The notes beneath the pieces were generated by a model, which searched no databases, was not told the origin of the DNA, and saw only the letters and a program-made list of their open reading frames with translations. Below are positions 51,549 to 59,476 of a DNA stretch of 64,000 bases, piece by piece. Position 1 is the first letter of the stretch. Each line of letters opens with the position of its first letter. The stretch comes from Streptomyces avermitilis MA-4680 = NBRC 14893 (lineage in GTDB: Bacteria; Actinomycetota; Actinomycetes; Streptomycetales; Streptomycetaceae), in contig NC_003155.5 in NCBI RefSeq assembly GCF_000009765.2, positions 3,844,001-3,908,000 of the forward strand. The letters run 5' to 3'. A program made the position numbers and the translations under genes.

Positions 51549-52409
51549 ATGCTCAGGCTGGGCAAGCGTGAATTCGGCACTCACGAGCCGGTGATCATGG
51601 CGATCGTGAACCGGACCCCGGACTCCTTCTACGACCAGGGGGCGACCTTCCACGACGAGGCCGCCCTCGCGCGCGTGGAGCGGGCGGTGTCGGAGGGTGC
51701 CGCGATCATCGACATCGGCGGCGTCAAGGCGGGTCCCGGCGAGGAGGTGACCGCCGAGGAGGAGGCACGGCGGACGGTGGGATTCGTCGCCGAGGTGCGG
51801 CGGCGGCACCCGGACGTGATCATCAGCGTCGACACCTGGCGGCACGAGGTCGGTGCGGCGGTCTGCGAGGCGGGCGCGGATCTGCTCAACGACGCGTGGG
51901 GCGGGGTGGATCCGCGGCTGGCGGAGGTGGCGGCGCGGTACGGGGTGGGGCTGGTGTGCACGCACGCGGGGGGCTCTCAGCCGCGGACGCGGCCGCACCG
52001 GATCGCGTACGACGACGTCATGGCCGACATCCTGGGGGTCACTCTCGGGCTGGCCGAGCGGGCGGTGGAACTGGGCGTGCCGCGTGAGTCGGTGCTCATC
52101 GACCCCGGGCACGACTTCGGGAAGAACACGCGGCACAGCCTGGAGGCGACGCGGCGGCTGGGCGAGATGGTCGAGACGGGCTGGCCGGTGCTGGTCTCCC
52201 TCTCCAACAAGGACTTCGTGGGCGAGACGCTCGACAAGCCGGTGAAGGAGCGGGTGTTGGGGACGCTGGCGACGACCGCGGTCTCGGCGTGGCTCGGGGC
52301 GCAGGTGTACCGGGTGCACGAGGTGGCGGAGACGCGGCAGGTACTGGACATGGTCGCGTCGATCGCGGGGCACCGGCCCCCGGCGGTGGCCCGTCGGGGG
52401 CTCGCGTAG
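51549..52409 (+). CDS. folP2: FolP2-like dihydropteroate-synthase-fold protein, DHPS motif altered
   Basis: 286-residue TIM-barrel protein of the pterin-binding family. MAIVNRTPDSFYDQG is the standard N-terminal motif and VLIDPGHDFGKNTRHS is the central one. The canonical GGESTRPG is replaced by IGGVKAGPG, and the SRK segment by SNKDFVGE. These changes match FolP2 of mycobacteria, which lacks dihydropteroate-synthase activity. It is therefore unlikely to be the cell's sulfonamide-target DHPS. Adjacent to the LOG and dapE genes as in mycobacteria. Confidence 0.85.
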   Translation: MLRLGKREFGTHEPVIMAIVNRTPDSFYDQGATFHDEAALARVERAVSEGAAIIDIGGVKAGPGEEVTAEEEARRTVGFVAEVRRRHPDVIISVDTWRHEVGAAVCEAGADLLNDAWGGVDPRLAEVAARYGVGLVCTHAGGSQPRTRPHRIAYDDVMADILGVTLGLAERAVELGVPRESVLIDPGHDFGKNTRHSLEATRRLGEMVETGWPVLVSLSNKDFVGETLDKPVKERVLGTLATTAVSAWLGAQVYRVHEVAETRQVLDMVASIAGHRPPAVARRGLA

Positions 52410-52427
52410 CCGTACGGGTGGCTGCGG

Positions 52428-52447
52428 GGGGGGCTGTGCGGCCCCCC
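52428..52447. terminator. Short GC hairpin, convergent terminator
   Basis: GGGGGGC (52428-52434) and GCCCCCC (52441-52447) with a 6-base loop, between folP2 and the LOG-like gene. Confidence 0.65.
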
Positions 52448-52454
52448 GGCCGGG

Positions 52455-53213
52455 CTACCTCCCCGCCTCCTTCGACACCAACCCCACCGCCTCGTCCACG
52501 TCGTCCGTCAGGTGGAACAGCAGCAGGTCCTTCTCGGCCGCCTTCCCCTGGCCCACCAGCGTGTGCTTCAGCCAGTCCACGAGACCGCCCCAGTACTCCG
52601 TACCGAAGAGGACGATCGGGAAGCGCGTGACCTTCTGGGTCTGGACCAGGGTCAGCGCCTCGAAGAACTCGTCCAGGGTGCCGAGGCCGCCCGGCAGGAC
52701 GACGAAGCCCTGCGCGTACTTCACGAACATCATCTTGCGGACGAAGAAGTACCGGAAGTTCAGGCCGATGTCGACGTACGGGTTCAGCCCCTGCTCGAAC
52801 GGCAGCTCGATGCCGAGGCCGACCGAGATGCCCTTCGCCTCACAGGCGCCCTTGTTGGCCGCCTCCATGGCGCCGGGCCCGCCGCCCGTGATCACCGCCC
52901 AGCCCGCCTCGACCAGGCCGCGGCCGAGACGCACTCCCGCCTCGTACTCGGGAGAGTCCTCCTTCGTGCGCGCCGAGCCGAACACGCTGATCGCGGGCGG
53001 GAGTTCGGCCAGTGTGCCGAAGCCCTCGATGAACTCCGACTGGATGCGCAGCACTCGCCAGGGGTCGGTGTGCACCCAGTCCGAGGGGCCGCCCGCGTCG
53101 AGCAGCCGCTGGTCCGTCGTGCTCGACTGCACCTGGTCCCGCCTGCGCAGCACGGGGCCCAGCCGCTGCTCCTCCGGTGGCTGCTTCTTGCCCTCCGGGT
53201 TGCCAGTAGGCAT
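52455..53213 (-). CDS. LOG-family (TIGR00730) Rossmann-fold phosphoribohydrolase
   Basis: 252-residue protein with FGSARTKEDSPEYEA, GGGPGAMEAANKGA and LPGGLGTLDEFFEALT, the conserved blocks of LOG enzymes. These cleave nucleotide 5'-monophosphates to free base plus ribose-5-phosphate (cytokinin-activating in plants). Bacterial members act on AMP or modified AMP. N-terminal 45 residues are a variable charged extension. Start at 53213 with GGAGGGAG. Confidence 0.88.
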   Translation of the reverse strand: MPTGNPEGKKQPPEEQRLGPVLRRRDQVQSSTTDQRLLDAGGPSDWVHTDPWRVLRIQSEFIEGFGTLAELPPAISVFGSARTKEDSPEYEAGVRLGRGLVEAGWAVITGGGPGAMEAANKGACEAKGISVGLGIELPFEQGLNPYVDIGLNFRYFFVRKMMFVKYAQGFVVLPGGLGTLDEFFEALTLVQTQKVTRFPIVLFGTEYWGGLVDWLKHTLVGQGKAAEKDLLLFHLTDDVDEAVGLVSKEAGR

Positions 53214-53320
53214 GTCCGCTCCCTCCGCTTGCGGTCGTTCCACCCCAGCGTAGATCCAGGGGGGTTACGTACGGGGGACGTGAGCATGTCCGCCGTGAAC
53301 CACCCCGGCGGCCGCGCCGG

Positions 53321-54400
53321 TCAGGACGTCAGCCAGGCCCGCAGCCGCTCCTCGGCCTGAGGGATCACGGCCGCCTCGACCCGCTCGTCCACCTTGTGGG
53401 CCAGCAGTTGGGCGCCGGGACCGTAGTTCACCGCGGGCACGCCGAGCGCGCTGAAGCGGGCGACGTCCGTCCAGCCGAACTTGGGGCGGGCCTCGCCGCC
53501 GACGGCCGCCATGAAGGCCGCGGCCGCCGGGTGGGTCAGGCCGGGGCGGGCCCCGCCCGTGTGGTCGTCGACGATGAACTCCGTCACGCCGCAGTCCGCG
53601 AAGTACGCGCGTACGAAGGCCTCCGCCTCCTCTTCGGTGCGGTCCGGCGCGTAGCGGAAGTTGACGACGACCGTGCAGGCGTCGGGGATGACGTTGTTGG
53701 CCACGCCTCCCTCGATGCGGACGGCGTTGAGGCCCTCGTGGAACTGGAGGCCGTCCACCACCGGCCGGCGCGGCTCGTACGCGGCGAGCCTGGCCAGGAT
53801 CGGGGCCGCGGCGTGGATCGCGTTCGAGCCCATCCACGCGCGCGCGGAGTGCGCCCGCTCCCCCTCGGTCCTGAGGAACATCCTGAGCGTGCCCTGGCAG
53901 CCGCCCTCCACCTGACCGTCCGTGGGCTCCAGGAGGACCGCGAAGTCACCGGCCAGCCACTCGGGGTGAGCCTCGGCCACATGCTTGAGGCCGTTCAGAT
54001 GTGCCGCCACCTCTTCGTTGTCGTAGAAGACGAAGGTGAGATCGCGGTTGGGGTCGGGGACGGTCGCCGCGATACGGAGCTGCACCGCCACACCCGACTT
54101 CATGTCACAGGTGCCGCAGCCCCACAGCACGCCGTTCTCGTCGAGGCGGGAGGGGACGTTGTCCGCGATCGGGACCGTGTCGATGTGGCCGGCCAGGATC
54201 ACGCGCTCGGCGCGGCCGAGGTTCGTACGGGCCACGACGTTGTTGCCGTACCGGTCGACCGTGAGGTGCGGCAGGGCACGCAGCGCCGCCTCGATGGCGT
54301 CCGCGAGCGGCTTCTCGCTGCCGCTCTCCGAGGGGAAGTCGACGAGCCGGGCGGTGAGCTCGGCGGCGTCCAGCGTGAGGTCAAGCGGGGTATCGGCCAT
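53321..54400 (-). CDS. dapE: Succinyl-diaminopimelate desuccinylase
   Basis: 359-residue M20-family metallo-hydrolase. VILAGHIDTVPIADN gives the first His/Asp, GTCDMKSGVA the bridging Asp, DNEEVAAHLNG the catalytic Glu pair, and AHKVDERV the C-terminal His. The enzyme hydrolyses N-succinyl-LL-2,6-diaminopimelate in lysine and peptidoglycan synthesis. dapC lies 2 kb away in the same orientation. A -10-like TAGGGT lies 7 nt before the ATG, so the transcript may be leaderless. Confidence 0.93.
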   Translation of the reverse strand: MADTPLDLTLDAAELTARLVDFPSESGSEKPLADAIEAALRALPHLTVDRYGNNVVARTNLGRAERVILAGHIDTVPIADNVPSRLDENGVLWGCGTCDMKSGVAVQLRIAATVPDPNRDLTFVFYDNEEVAAHLNGLKHVAEAHPEWLAGDFAVLLEPTDGQVEGGCQGTLRMFLRTEGERAHSARAWMGSNAIHAAAPILARLAAYEPRRPVVDGLQFHEGLNAVRIEGGVANNVIPDACTVVVNFRYAPDRTEEEAEAFVRAYFADCGVTEFIVDDHTGGARPGLTHPAAAAFMAAVGGEARPKFGWTDVARFSALGVPAVNYGPGAQLLAHKVDERVEAAVIPQAEERLRAWLTS

Positions 54401-54497
54401 ACCGCCGACCCTAGCGCCCCGGTCCGCGGCGGGGCCGCCCCACGAGTTGTCCACAACCTCACAGAGCTCCGACAGTCGACTCCAGTACCTTGTACGC
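54401..54497. promoter_or_regulatory. Divergent, apparently leaderless promoters of dapE and the lysozyme-like gene
   Basis: In 97 bp, TAGGGT (minus strand, 54413-54408) lies 7 nt from the dapE ATG, and TACCTT (plus strand, 54486-54491) lies 6 nt before the GTG at 54498. No ribosome-binding site is seen for either gene. Both fit the spacing of leaderless actinobacterial transcripts. Confidence 0.5.
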
Positions 54498-55463
54498 GTG
54501 TCAGAGCCGACCCCCACTCCCGCTCGGCGCGGCCGCCGCCTCCTCCTGCGCATGGGAGCGGCCACCGCAGTCCTGCTCGCGCTCGCGTGTTACCTCGTCG
54601 TGCAGTACGTCACCGGCGGCCCGGGCGCGACGAGCTGCAAGGTCGTCTCGGACGAGCGCGACGGCGCGTCGTACGAGTTCACCCCGGAGCAGGCGGTGAA
54701 CGCGGCGACGATCTCGGCGGTCGGCGCCACGCGCGGCATGCCGGAGCGCGCCGTCACGATCGCCCTCGCGACCGCGCTCCAGGAGTCGGGGCTGCGCAAC
54801 ATCCGGCATGGCGACCGGGACTCGCTGGGACTGTTCCAGCAGCGGCCCTCGCAGGGCTGGGGCACCAAGAAACAGATCATGGATCCGACGTACGCGGCGG
54901 GTGTGTTCTACGAGCACCTGGCCAAGGTGAGCGACTACACACAGCTGCGGCTCACGGTGGCCGCGCAGCGCGTGCAGCGCAGCGGTTACCCGGAGGCGTA
55001 CGCGAAGCACGAGCCGGACGCCACGCTGCTCGCCGCCGCCCTGACCGGGCACTCGGCGGCCACGCTGACCTGCGAGGGCCGCCCGGCGCCGGCCCGGACG
55101 GGCGGCACGGACGCGGTGCGGGCCGCGCTCGTACGGGACTTCGGACGCGATGTGCTGCAGTCGGCCGGCGCGGAGGTGAGCACCGGGACGCCGTCGCCCT
55201 CGCCGTCCCCGAAGGCCACGGCGGCCCCCGGCGCCGTCACCGTCCCGGTGCCGAGGAGGACGGCCGCCGAGGGCAGTACCCGGCAGCGCGGCTGGGCGCT
55301 GGCGCACTGGGCCGTGGCCAACGCGTCCGCGCTGCACATCGCCCACGTCTCCTATGCGGGCCGCGAGTGGTCGCGTGGCGGTTACGCGAACGAATGGCGT
55401 ACGGCCGGGGATTCCGGAGCGAAGACGTCCACCGCCGAAGTCCGGATAGTCGCCGGGCAGTAG
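54498..55463 (+). CDS. Membrane-anchored lysozyme-like protein
   Basis: 321-residue protein with an N-terminal transmembrane anchor (LLLRMGAATAVLLALACYLV). The external domain contains ATALQESGLRNIRHGDRDSLGLFQQRPSQGWG in pieces (ATALQESGLRNI; DRDSLGLFQQRPSQGWGT), the core of a lysozyme/SLT-like fold with Glu in LQESG as candidate catalytic residue. The C-terminal half has a Pro/Ser linker and a repeated-like AHWAVANASALHIAHVSYAG domain. It may cut peptidoglycan; its position back to back with dapE suits a cell-wall role. GTG start at 54498. Confidence 0.8.
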   Translation: MSEPTPTPARRGRRLLLRMGAATAVLLALACYLVVQYVTGGPGATSCKVVSDERDGASYEFTPEQAVNAATISAVGATRGMPERAVTIALATALQESGLRNIRHGDRDSLGLFQQRPSQGWGTKKQIMDPTYAAGVFYEHLAKVSDYTQLRLTVAAQRVQRSGYPEAYAKHEPDATLLAAALTGHSAATLTCEGRPAPARTGGTDAVRAALVRDFGRDVLQSAGAEVSTGTPSPSPSPKATAAPGAVTVPVPRRTAAEGSTRQRGWALAHWAVANASALHIAHVSYAGREWSRGGYANEWRTAGDSGAKTSTAEVRIVAGQ

Positions 55464-55803
55464 TACGGGTGCTCACCCTTTGGAGCTAGTCCGGCCGGGT
55501 GCCGACGCGGCCGTGCACGGGATGTCGCACGCCCTTAACCGTCCGCCAAATCCCTTGGGCGCAAAGAGCTGTAAGGATTCGGCAGACCTGCCGACCGGGC
55601 ACCCTTTGCCCGCTTTTATCCACAGCCGATAATGCGACGCATTACCAACTCTTTACCTCGGGTCACCGCAACCTTCGCGGGCTTCGAGCGGTAGTCACTG
55701 CGTCCGAGCCCGGACGATCAACTGCCGGATCGGCCGACAGCCAGTCGGTCAACTGCCGGGCGCGGTAGGACACTTCACTGTTCTCTCCCGTCTAAGGAGC
55801 ATC
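55464..55803. other. 340-bp intergenic region
   Basis: No convincing gene. TTATCCACAGCCGATAATGCGACGCATTACC (in pieces: TTATCCACAGCC and GATAATGCGACGCATTACC) includes a short dyad AATGCGACGCATT at 55632-55644 that may be regulatory. AAGGAG at 55795 is the ribosome-binding site of the next gene. Confidence 0.5.
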
Positions 55804-56253
55804 ATGTCCCTCCCCCTGACCCGCCGGATCGCCCGTGCCGCGCTGCTCGTCGCAGCGGGAGCGGCAGCCGGGGTCGGTGCGGCCGGCTCCGCCAGCGCGG
55901 CTCCCGAACTGCCGACGGCCCCCAACCTCGGCGGCCTGACCGCATTGGACGGCGCGCACGCCGCCGACACCGTCGACGGTGCGGCTCAGAATGTCACCGG
56001 GCTCGCGGGCAGCACCGGCAGCAAGGCGGTCAAGAAGGCGGTCCCGGCCGTGGGCAAGACCGGTGGGAAGGTCGCCAGGACGGCGACGCCGGCCGCCCAG
56101 AAGGTGGCCGGGGACGCGGCGGGCCAGGCCGGCGGCCTGCTCGGCGACACCGCGAAGACGGCGTCCGGTGGCGGTCTGCCGACGGACGCGGTCACCAAGG
56201 GCGGTCTGCCGACCCAGCAGCTGCCGCTGAAGGGCGGCCTGCCGCTCGGCTGA
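55804..56253 (+). CDS. Small secreted Ala/Gly/Lys-rich protein
   Basis: 149-residue exported protein. The signal peptide ends near AGSASAAPE. The mature chain is low in hydrophobics and rich in Ala, Gly, Thr and Lys, with imperfect repeats (GSKAVKKAVPAVGKTGGKVA; KGGLPTQQLPLKGGLPLG). No cysteine and no enzyme motif, so probably a structural or surface-associated protein. AAGGAG lies 6 nt before the ATG. A strong terminator follows. Confidence 0.75.
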   Translation: MSLPLTRRIARAALLVAAGAAAGVGAAGSASAAPELPTAPNLGGLTALDGAHAADTVDGAAQNVTGLAGSTGSKAVKKAVPAVGKTGGKVARTATPAAQKVAGDAAGQAGGLLGDTAKTASGGGLPTDAVTKGGLPTQQLPLKGGLPLG

Positions 56254-56267
56254 CGCCGGATCCGAAC

Positions 56268-56305
56268 GGCGACGGGGTCCAGGGAGTTCCCTGGACCCCG
56301 TCGCC
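56268..56305. terminator. 18-bp perfect hairpin terminator
   Basis: 56268-56285 pairs perfectly with 56288-56305. It serves the secreted-protein gene and, on the other strand, dapC. Confidence 0.9.
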
Positions 56306-56318
56306 GTGTGCGGGCCCG

Positions 56319-57413
56319 CTACGCCAGGCGCCGTACCGCCGCCGCCACCCGCTCGTCGGTCGCCGTCAGGGCCACCCGTACGAACTGCTCGCCCGCCGAG
56401 CCGTAGAAGTCGCCGGGGGCCACCAGAATGCCCAGGTCGGCCAGGTGCGCCACCGTGTCCCAGCAGGACTCGCCCCGCGTGGCCCACAGGTACAGGCTCG
56501 CCTCGCTGTGTTCGATGCGGAAGCCGTGGGACAGGAGCGCGTCGCGCAGGGCCGTGCGCCGGGCCGCGTAGCGCTCGCGCTGTTCGCGGACGTGGGCGTC
56601 GTCGCCCAGCGCGGCGACCACGGCCGCCTGCGTCGGCGCCGACGTCATCATGCCGCCGTGCTTGCGGATCTGGAGCAGCGGGCCGAGGACCGCGGGATCA
56701 CCGGCGAGGAACGCGGCGCGGTAGCCCGCCAGGTTCGACCGCTTCGACAGCGAGTGGACGGAGACGATCCCCTCGTACGAGCCGCCGCACACGTCCGGGT
56801 GCAGCACGGAGACCGGGTCGGCCTCCCAGCCCAGCTCGAGGTAGCACTCGTCGGAGAAAACGAGGATGCCGTGCTCACGGGCCCAGGCGACGATCCGGGT
56901 GAGTTCCGCCTTCGAGAGGACCTTGCCGGTCGGGTTCGAGGGCGAGTTGAGCCAGAGGAGCTTCAGGCCGGTCGGGTCCAGCTCCGTCGGGTCGTCGTAG
57001 ACCACGTGGTCCGCGCGGGCGAGGCGGGCGCCGACCTCGTAGGTCGGGTACGCAAGGCGCGGGTGGGCGACCTTGTCCCCGGGGCCCAGGCCCAGCTGGG
57101 TCGGGAGCCAGGCGACGAGTTCCTTGGAACCGACGATCGGAAGCACGTGGTGGTGGGTGACGCCGCGCGCGCCCAGCCGGCGCTCCACCCAGCCCGTGAG
57201 GGCGTCCCGCAGCTCGGGCGTGCCCCAGACGGTCGGATAGCCCGGGGAGTCGGCCGCGGCCACCAGCGCCTTCTGGATCAGCTCGGGCACCGGGTCGACC
57301 GGCGTGCCGACGGACAGGTCGACGATGCCGTCCGGGTGGGCCGCGGCCCTCGCCTTGTACGGCTCCAGCTTGTCCCAGGGAAAGGTCGGAAGGCGGTCGG
57401 AGACTGCGGACAC
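56319..57413 (-). CDS. dapC: N-succinyl-LL-diaminopimelate aminotransferase
   Basis: 364-residue fold-type I PLP aminotransferase. LSVGTPVDPVPELIQ, YPTVWGTPELRDALTGW, LWLNSPSNPTGK and the PLP lysine in SVHSLSKRSNLAGYR give the class I/DapC pattern; FVRVAL near the end includes the substrate-binding Arg. Forms N-succinyl-LL-DAP from succinyl-amino-ketopimelate in lysine and cell-wall synthesis, upstream of DapE. The GTG at 57413 begins the family's SAVSDRLPTFPWDKL; a GTG at 57428 adds five residues. In the same order (ferredoxin, dapC) as in mycobacteria. Confidence 0.92.
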   Translation of the reverse strand: MSAVSDRLPTFPWDKLEPYKARAAAHPDGIVDLSVGTPVDPVPELIQKALVAAADSPGYPTVWGTPELRDALTGWVERRLGARGVTHHHVLPIVGSKELVAWLPTQLGLGPGDKVAHPRLAYPTYEVGARLARADHVVYDDPTELDPTGLKLLWLNSPSNPTGKVLSKAELTRIVAWAREHGILVFSDECYLELGWEADPVSVLHPDVCGGSYEGIVSVHSLSKRSNLAGYRAAFLAGDPAVLGPLLQIRKHGGMMTSAPTQAAVVAALGDDAHVREQRERYAARRTALRDALLSHGFRIEHSEASLYLWATRGESCWDTVAHLADLGILVAPGDFYGSAGEQFVRVALTATDERVAAAVRRLA

Positions 57414-57432
57414 GGGGATCGGACTCACTTTC

Positions 57433-57575
57433 TCGTACTCGTCGCACTGCTCGTACGCGCTCGCACGGGCCGCTCCCGTACGTCTCGTACAGGCGTTCCC
57501 ATACATGCTCGTACGGGCGTTCTCATACGTGCTCGTACGGGCGCTCCCGTCCGTGCTCGTAGCTCGTACGGGCGC
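57433..57575. repeat. 24-bp tandem repeat between dapC and ferredoxin genes
   Basis: Repeated GCTCGTACGGGCGTTCTCATACGT-like units, about four clear copies and weaker ones upstream, fill most of the spacer and interrupt the usual close spacing of this gene pair. Confidence 0.8.
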
Positions 57576-57641
57576 CAAACGCCTCGGTCCCGTGCGGCAG
57601 GGGCGCCGAACGGGACCGAGACGGCACGGATGTGCGGGGAC

Positions 57642-57962
57642 TTACTGGTTCATCGGGGGCAGCGCCGCGATGAAGGGGTGGTCGCGCTCGATCAGCCCCA
57701 GCTTGCTGGCACCACCGGGCGAGCCGAGCTCGTCGAAGAACTCGACGTTCGCCTTGTAGTAGTCCTTCCACTCTTCGGGAGTGTCGTCCTCGTAGAAGAT
57801 CGCCTCGACCGGGCACACCGGCTCACAGGCTCCACAGTCGACGCATTCGTCCGGGTGGATGTACAAGGACCGGGAGCCCTCGTAGATGCAGTCGACCGGG
57901 CACTCCTCGATGCACGCCTTGTCCTTGACGTCGACACAAGGCTCTGCGATGACGTAGGTCAC
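57642..57962 (-). CDS. fdxA: Ferredoxin, 7Fe (FdxC/FdxA-like)
   Basis: 106-residue low-potential ferredoxin. Cysteines in CVDVKDKACIEECPVDC and ECVDCGACEPVCPVEAIF are spaced for one [3Fe-4S] and one [4Fe-4S] cluster. The C-terminal 50 residues (DDTPEEWKDYYKANVEFFDE) are the extension typical of actinobacterial 7Fe ferredoxins, which supply electrons to P450s and reductases. GTG start at 57962. Confidence 0.93.
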   Translation of the reverse strand: MTYVIAEPCVDVKDKACIEECPVDCIYEGSRSLYIHPDECVDCGACEPVCPVEAIFYEDDTPEEWKDYYKANVEFFDELGSPGGASKLGLIERDHPFIAALPPMNQ

Positions 57963-58102
57963 GCTGTCGTTCCTCCTCGGTAGGGCGCTGGCGGGCCTCC
58001 TCAGGCTCCGCCGCCTGGCGCGCGGGAGCGCGGCGTCGTCGATGCCCGCACCTAGTATCTCCGTTCCTGGGCATGATCCATACAGGAGGGGTGAACTGAC
58101 CT

Positions 58103-59476
58103 GTGGAAATCTCTGCGGGCGGACAGCTCGAAGTCCGTATCACCACTGCTGACGTGGGAAAACGCGTCTCCGTGCGGCGGTGGAACGAAGATGTCGCGGG
58201 GGGTGAGAAGTTCACCGACACGGTCGGAGTTCTCACATCATGGGACAACGGAGTGTTGCTGATCACACGGCGGGGCGGCGAAAGCGTCCGGATAGCGGAG
58301 TCCTCGCTGGTCGCGGGCAAGGTCGTACCGGCCGCACCGGCGCGTCGGCGGGGTCCCGCGGCCTCGTACGAGGAGCTGGCGCGGATCGCCGCGCGGGCCT
58401 GGCAGCCGGTGGAGCGCGAACGGCTCGGCGACTGGCAGCTGCGGGCGTCCGCCGGCTTCACCCGCCGGGCCAACTCCGTCCTGCCCGTCGGCGAGCCGGG
58501 ACTGCCGCTGGACGAGGCGCTGACCGTCGTACGGGACTGGTACGCGGGCCGTGAGCTGCCGGCGTACATCCAGACCGCGACCGGGGCCGAGGGCACGCAG
58601 GAGCTGCTGTGCGCGGAGCTGGAGGCGCGCGGATGGACGCGTGAGGTGACGGCCGAGCTGTGGATCGGCGCGCTGGCGCCGCTGGCCGACCGGGAGGTGT
58701 CCGCCGAGGTGGTGCTGTCCCGCGAGGCGGACGAGGCGTGGCTGAGCCGCTACCAGCGCAAGGGGCTGAACGAGGTCGCGCTGAAGGTGCTGGGCAGCGG
58801 GCCCTCCGTCTGGTTCGCGACGGTGCCGGGGGCCGCGGGCCGCGCTCCGGCCGCGATCGGGCGGTGCGTGGTGGACGGGCGCTGGGCGGGTTTCGCGGCG
58901 GTCGAGGTGGACCCCGCGCAGCGGCGCCGTGGGCTGGCCACCGCGGTGATGACGGCCCTGGCCCGCCGGGCTCTGGAGGAGGGCGCCTCGGCGGCCTGGC
59001 TCCAGGTGGAGACGGACAACGCGGCGGCGCGGGCGTTGTACGCGGGGATGGGATTCGCGACGCATCACGCGTATCACCACTATCGGTGGGCGTCTGAGAG
59101 CGATGTGCGGGGCGAGCTCGGGGGCCGGGAGCGTGGTGCGCCGGGTGAGGCCGGTGTGTCGGGTGAGGCTGGTGTGCCAGATGAGGCTGGTGCGCCCAGT
59201 GAGGCCGGTGCGCCGAGTGAGAGTGGTGCGCCGAGTGAGGCCGGTGCGCCGAGTGAGAGCAGTACGGCTGGTGAGAGCGGTGCGCTGGGCGGGAGCAGTG
59301 CGCCTCGCGGGATCAGTACGCCGGATGTGAGCAGTGCGGCTGGTGAGAGCGGTGACGAGGTGTGTGGCGGTTCGGGGGCCGGGTCGGTCGGCGGGCCGGG
59401 CAGTGGTCCGCCTGGCGCATCGGGCGGCGGCTCGGGCGATGCTGTGGACGGCGTCGGAACGTATCGATCGGTATGA
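58103..59476 (+). CDS. GNAT acetyltransferase with SH3-like N-domain and repetitive tail
   Basis: 457-residue protein. Residues 1-85 look like an SH3-type beta domain (GKRVSVRRWNEDVAGGEKF). Residues 90-335 hold the GNAT fold, with the acetyl-CoA loop VDPAQRRRGLATAVMTALAR and the C-terminal strand LYAGMGFATHHAYHHYRW. The last 120 residues are low-complexity Gly/Ser/Glu/Ala with repeats of GAPSEAGAPSE, lacking the strong GC3 bias of the rest. Resembles Rv0428c-type proteins; acceptor unknown. The stop overlaps the next gene's ATG (ATGA). Confidence 0.87.
   Translation: MEISAGGQLEVRITTADVGKRVSVRRWNEDVAGGEKFTDTVGVLTSWDNGVLLITRRGGESVRIAESSLVAGKVVPAAPARRRGPAASYEELARIAARAWQPVERERLGDWQLRASAGFTRRANSVLPVGEPGLPLDEALTVVRDWYAGRELPAYIQTATGAEGTQELLCAELEARGWTREVTAELWIGALAPLADREVSAEVVLSREADEAWLSRYQRKGLNEVALKVLGSGPSVWFATVPGAAGRAPAAIGRCVVDGRWAGFAAVEVDPAQRRRGLATAVMTALARRALEEGASAAWLQVETDNAAARALYAGMGFATHHAYHHYRWASESDVRGELGGRERGAPGEAGVSGEAGVPDEAGAPSEAGAPSESGAPSEAGAPSESSTAGESGALGGSSAPRGISTPDVSSAAGESGDEVCGGSGAGSVGGPGSGPPGASGGGSGDAVDGVGTYRSV

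Noticed and set aside
51549..52409. Annotating this gene as the folate-pathway dihydropteroate synthase
   Set aside because: The ESTRPG motif is replaced and the sequence fits FolP2, so the catalytic function was not assigned.
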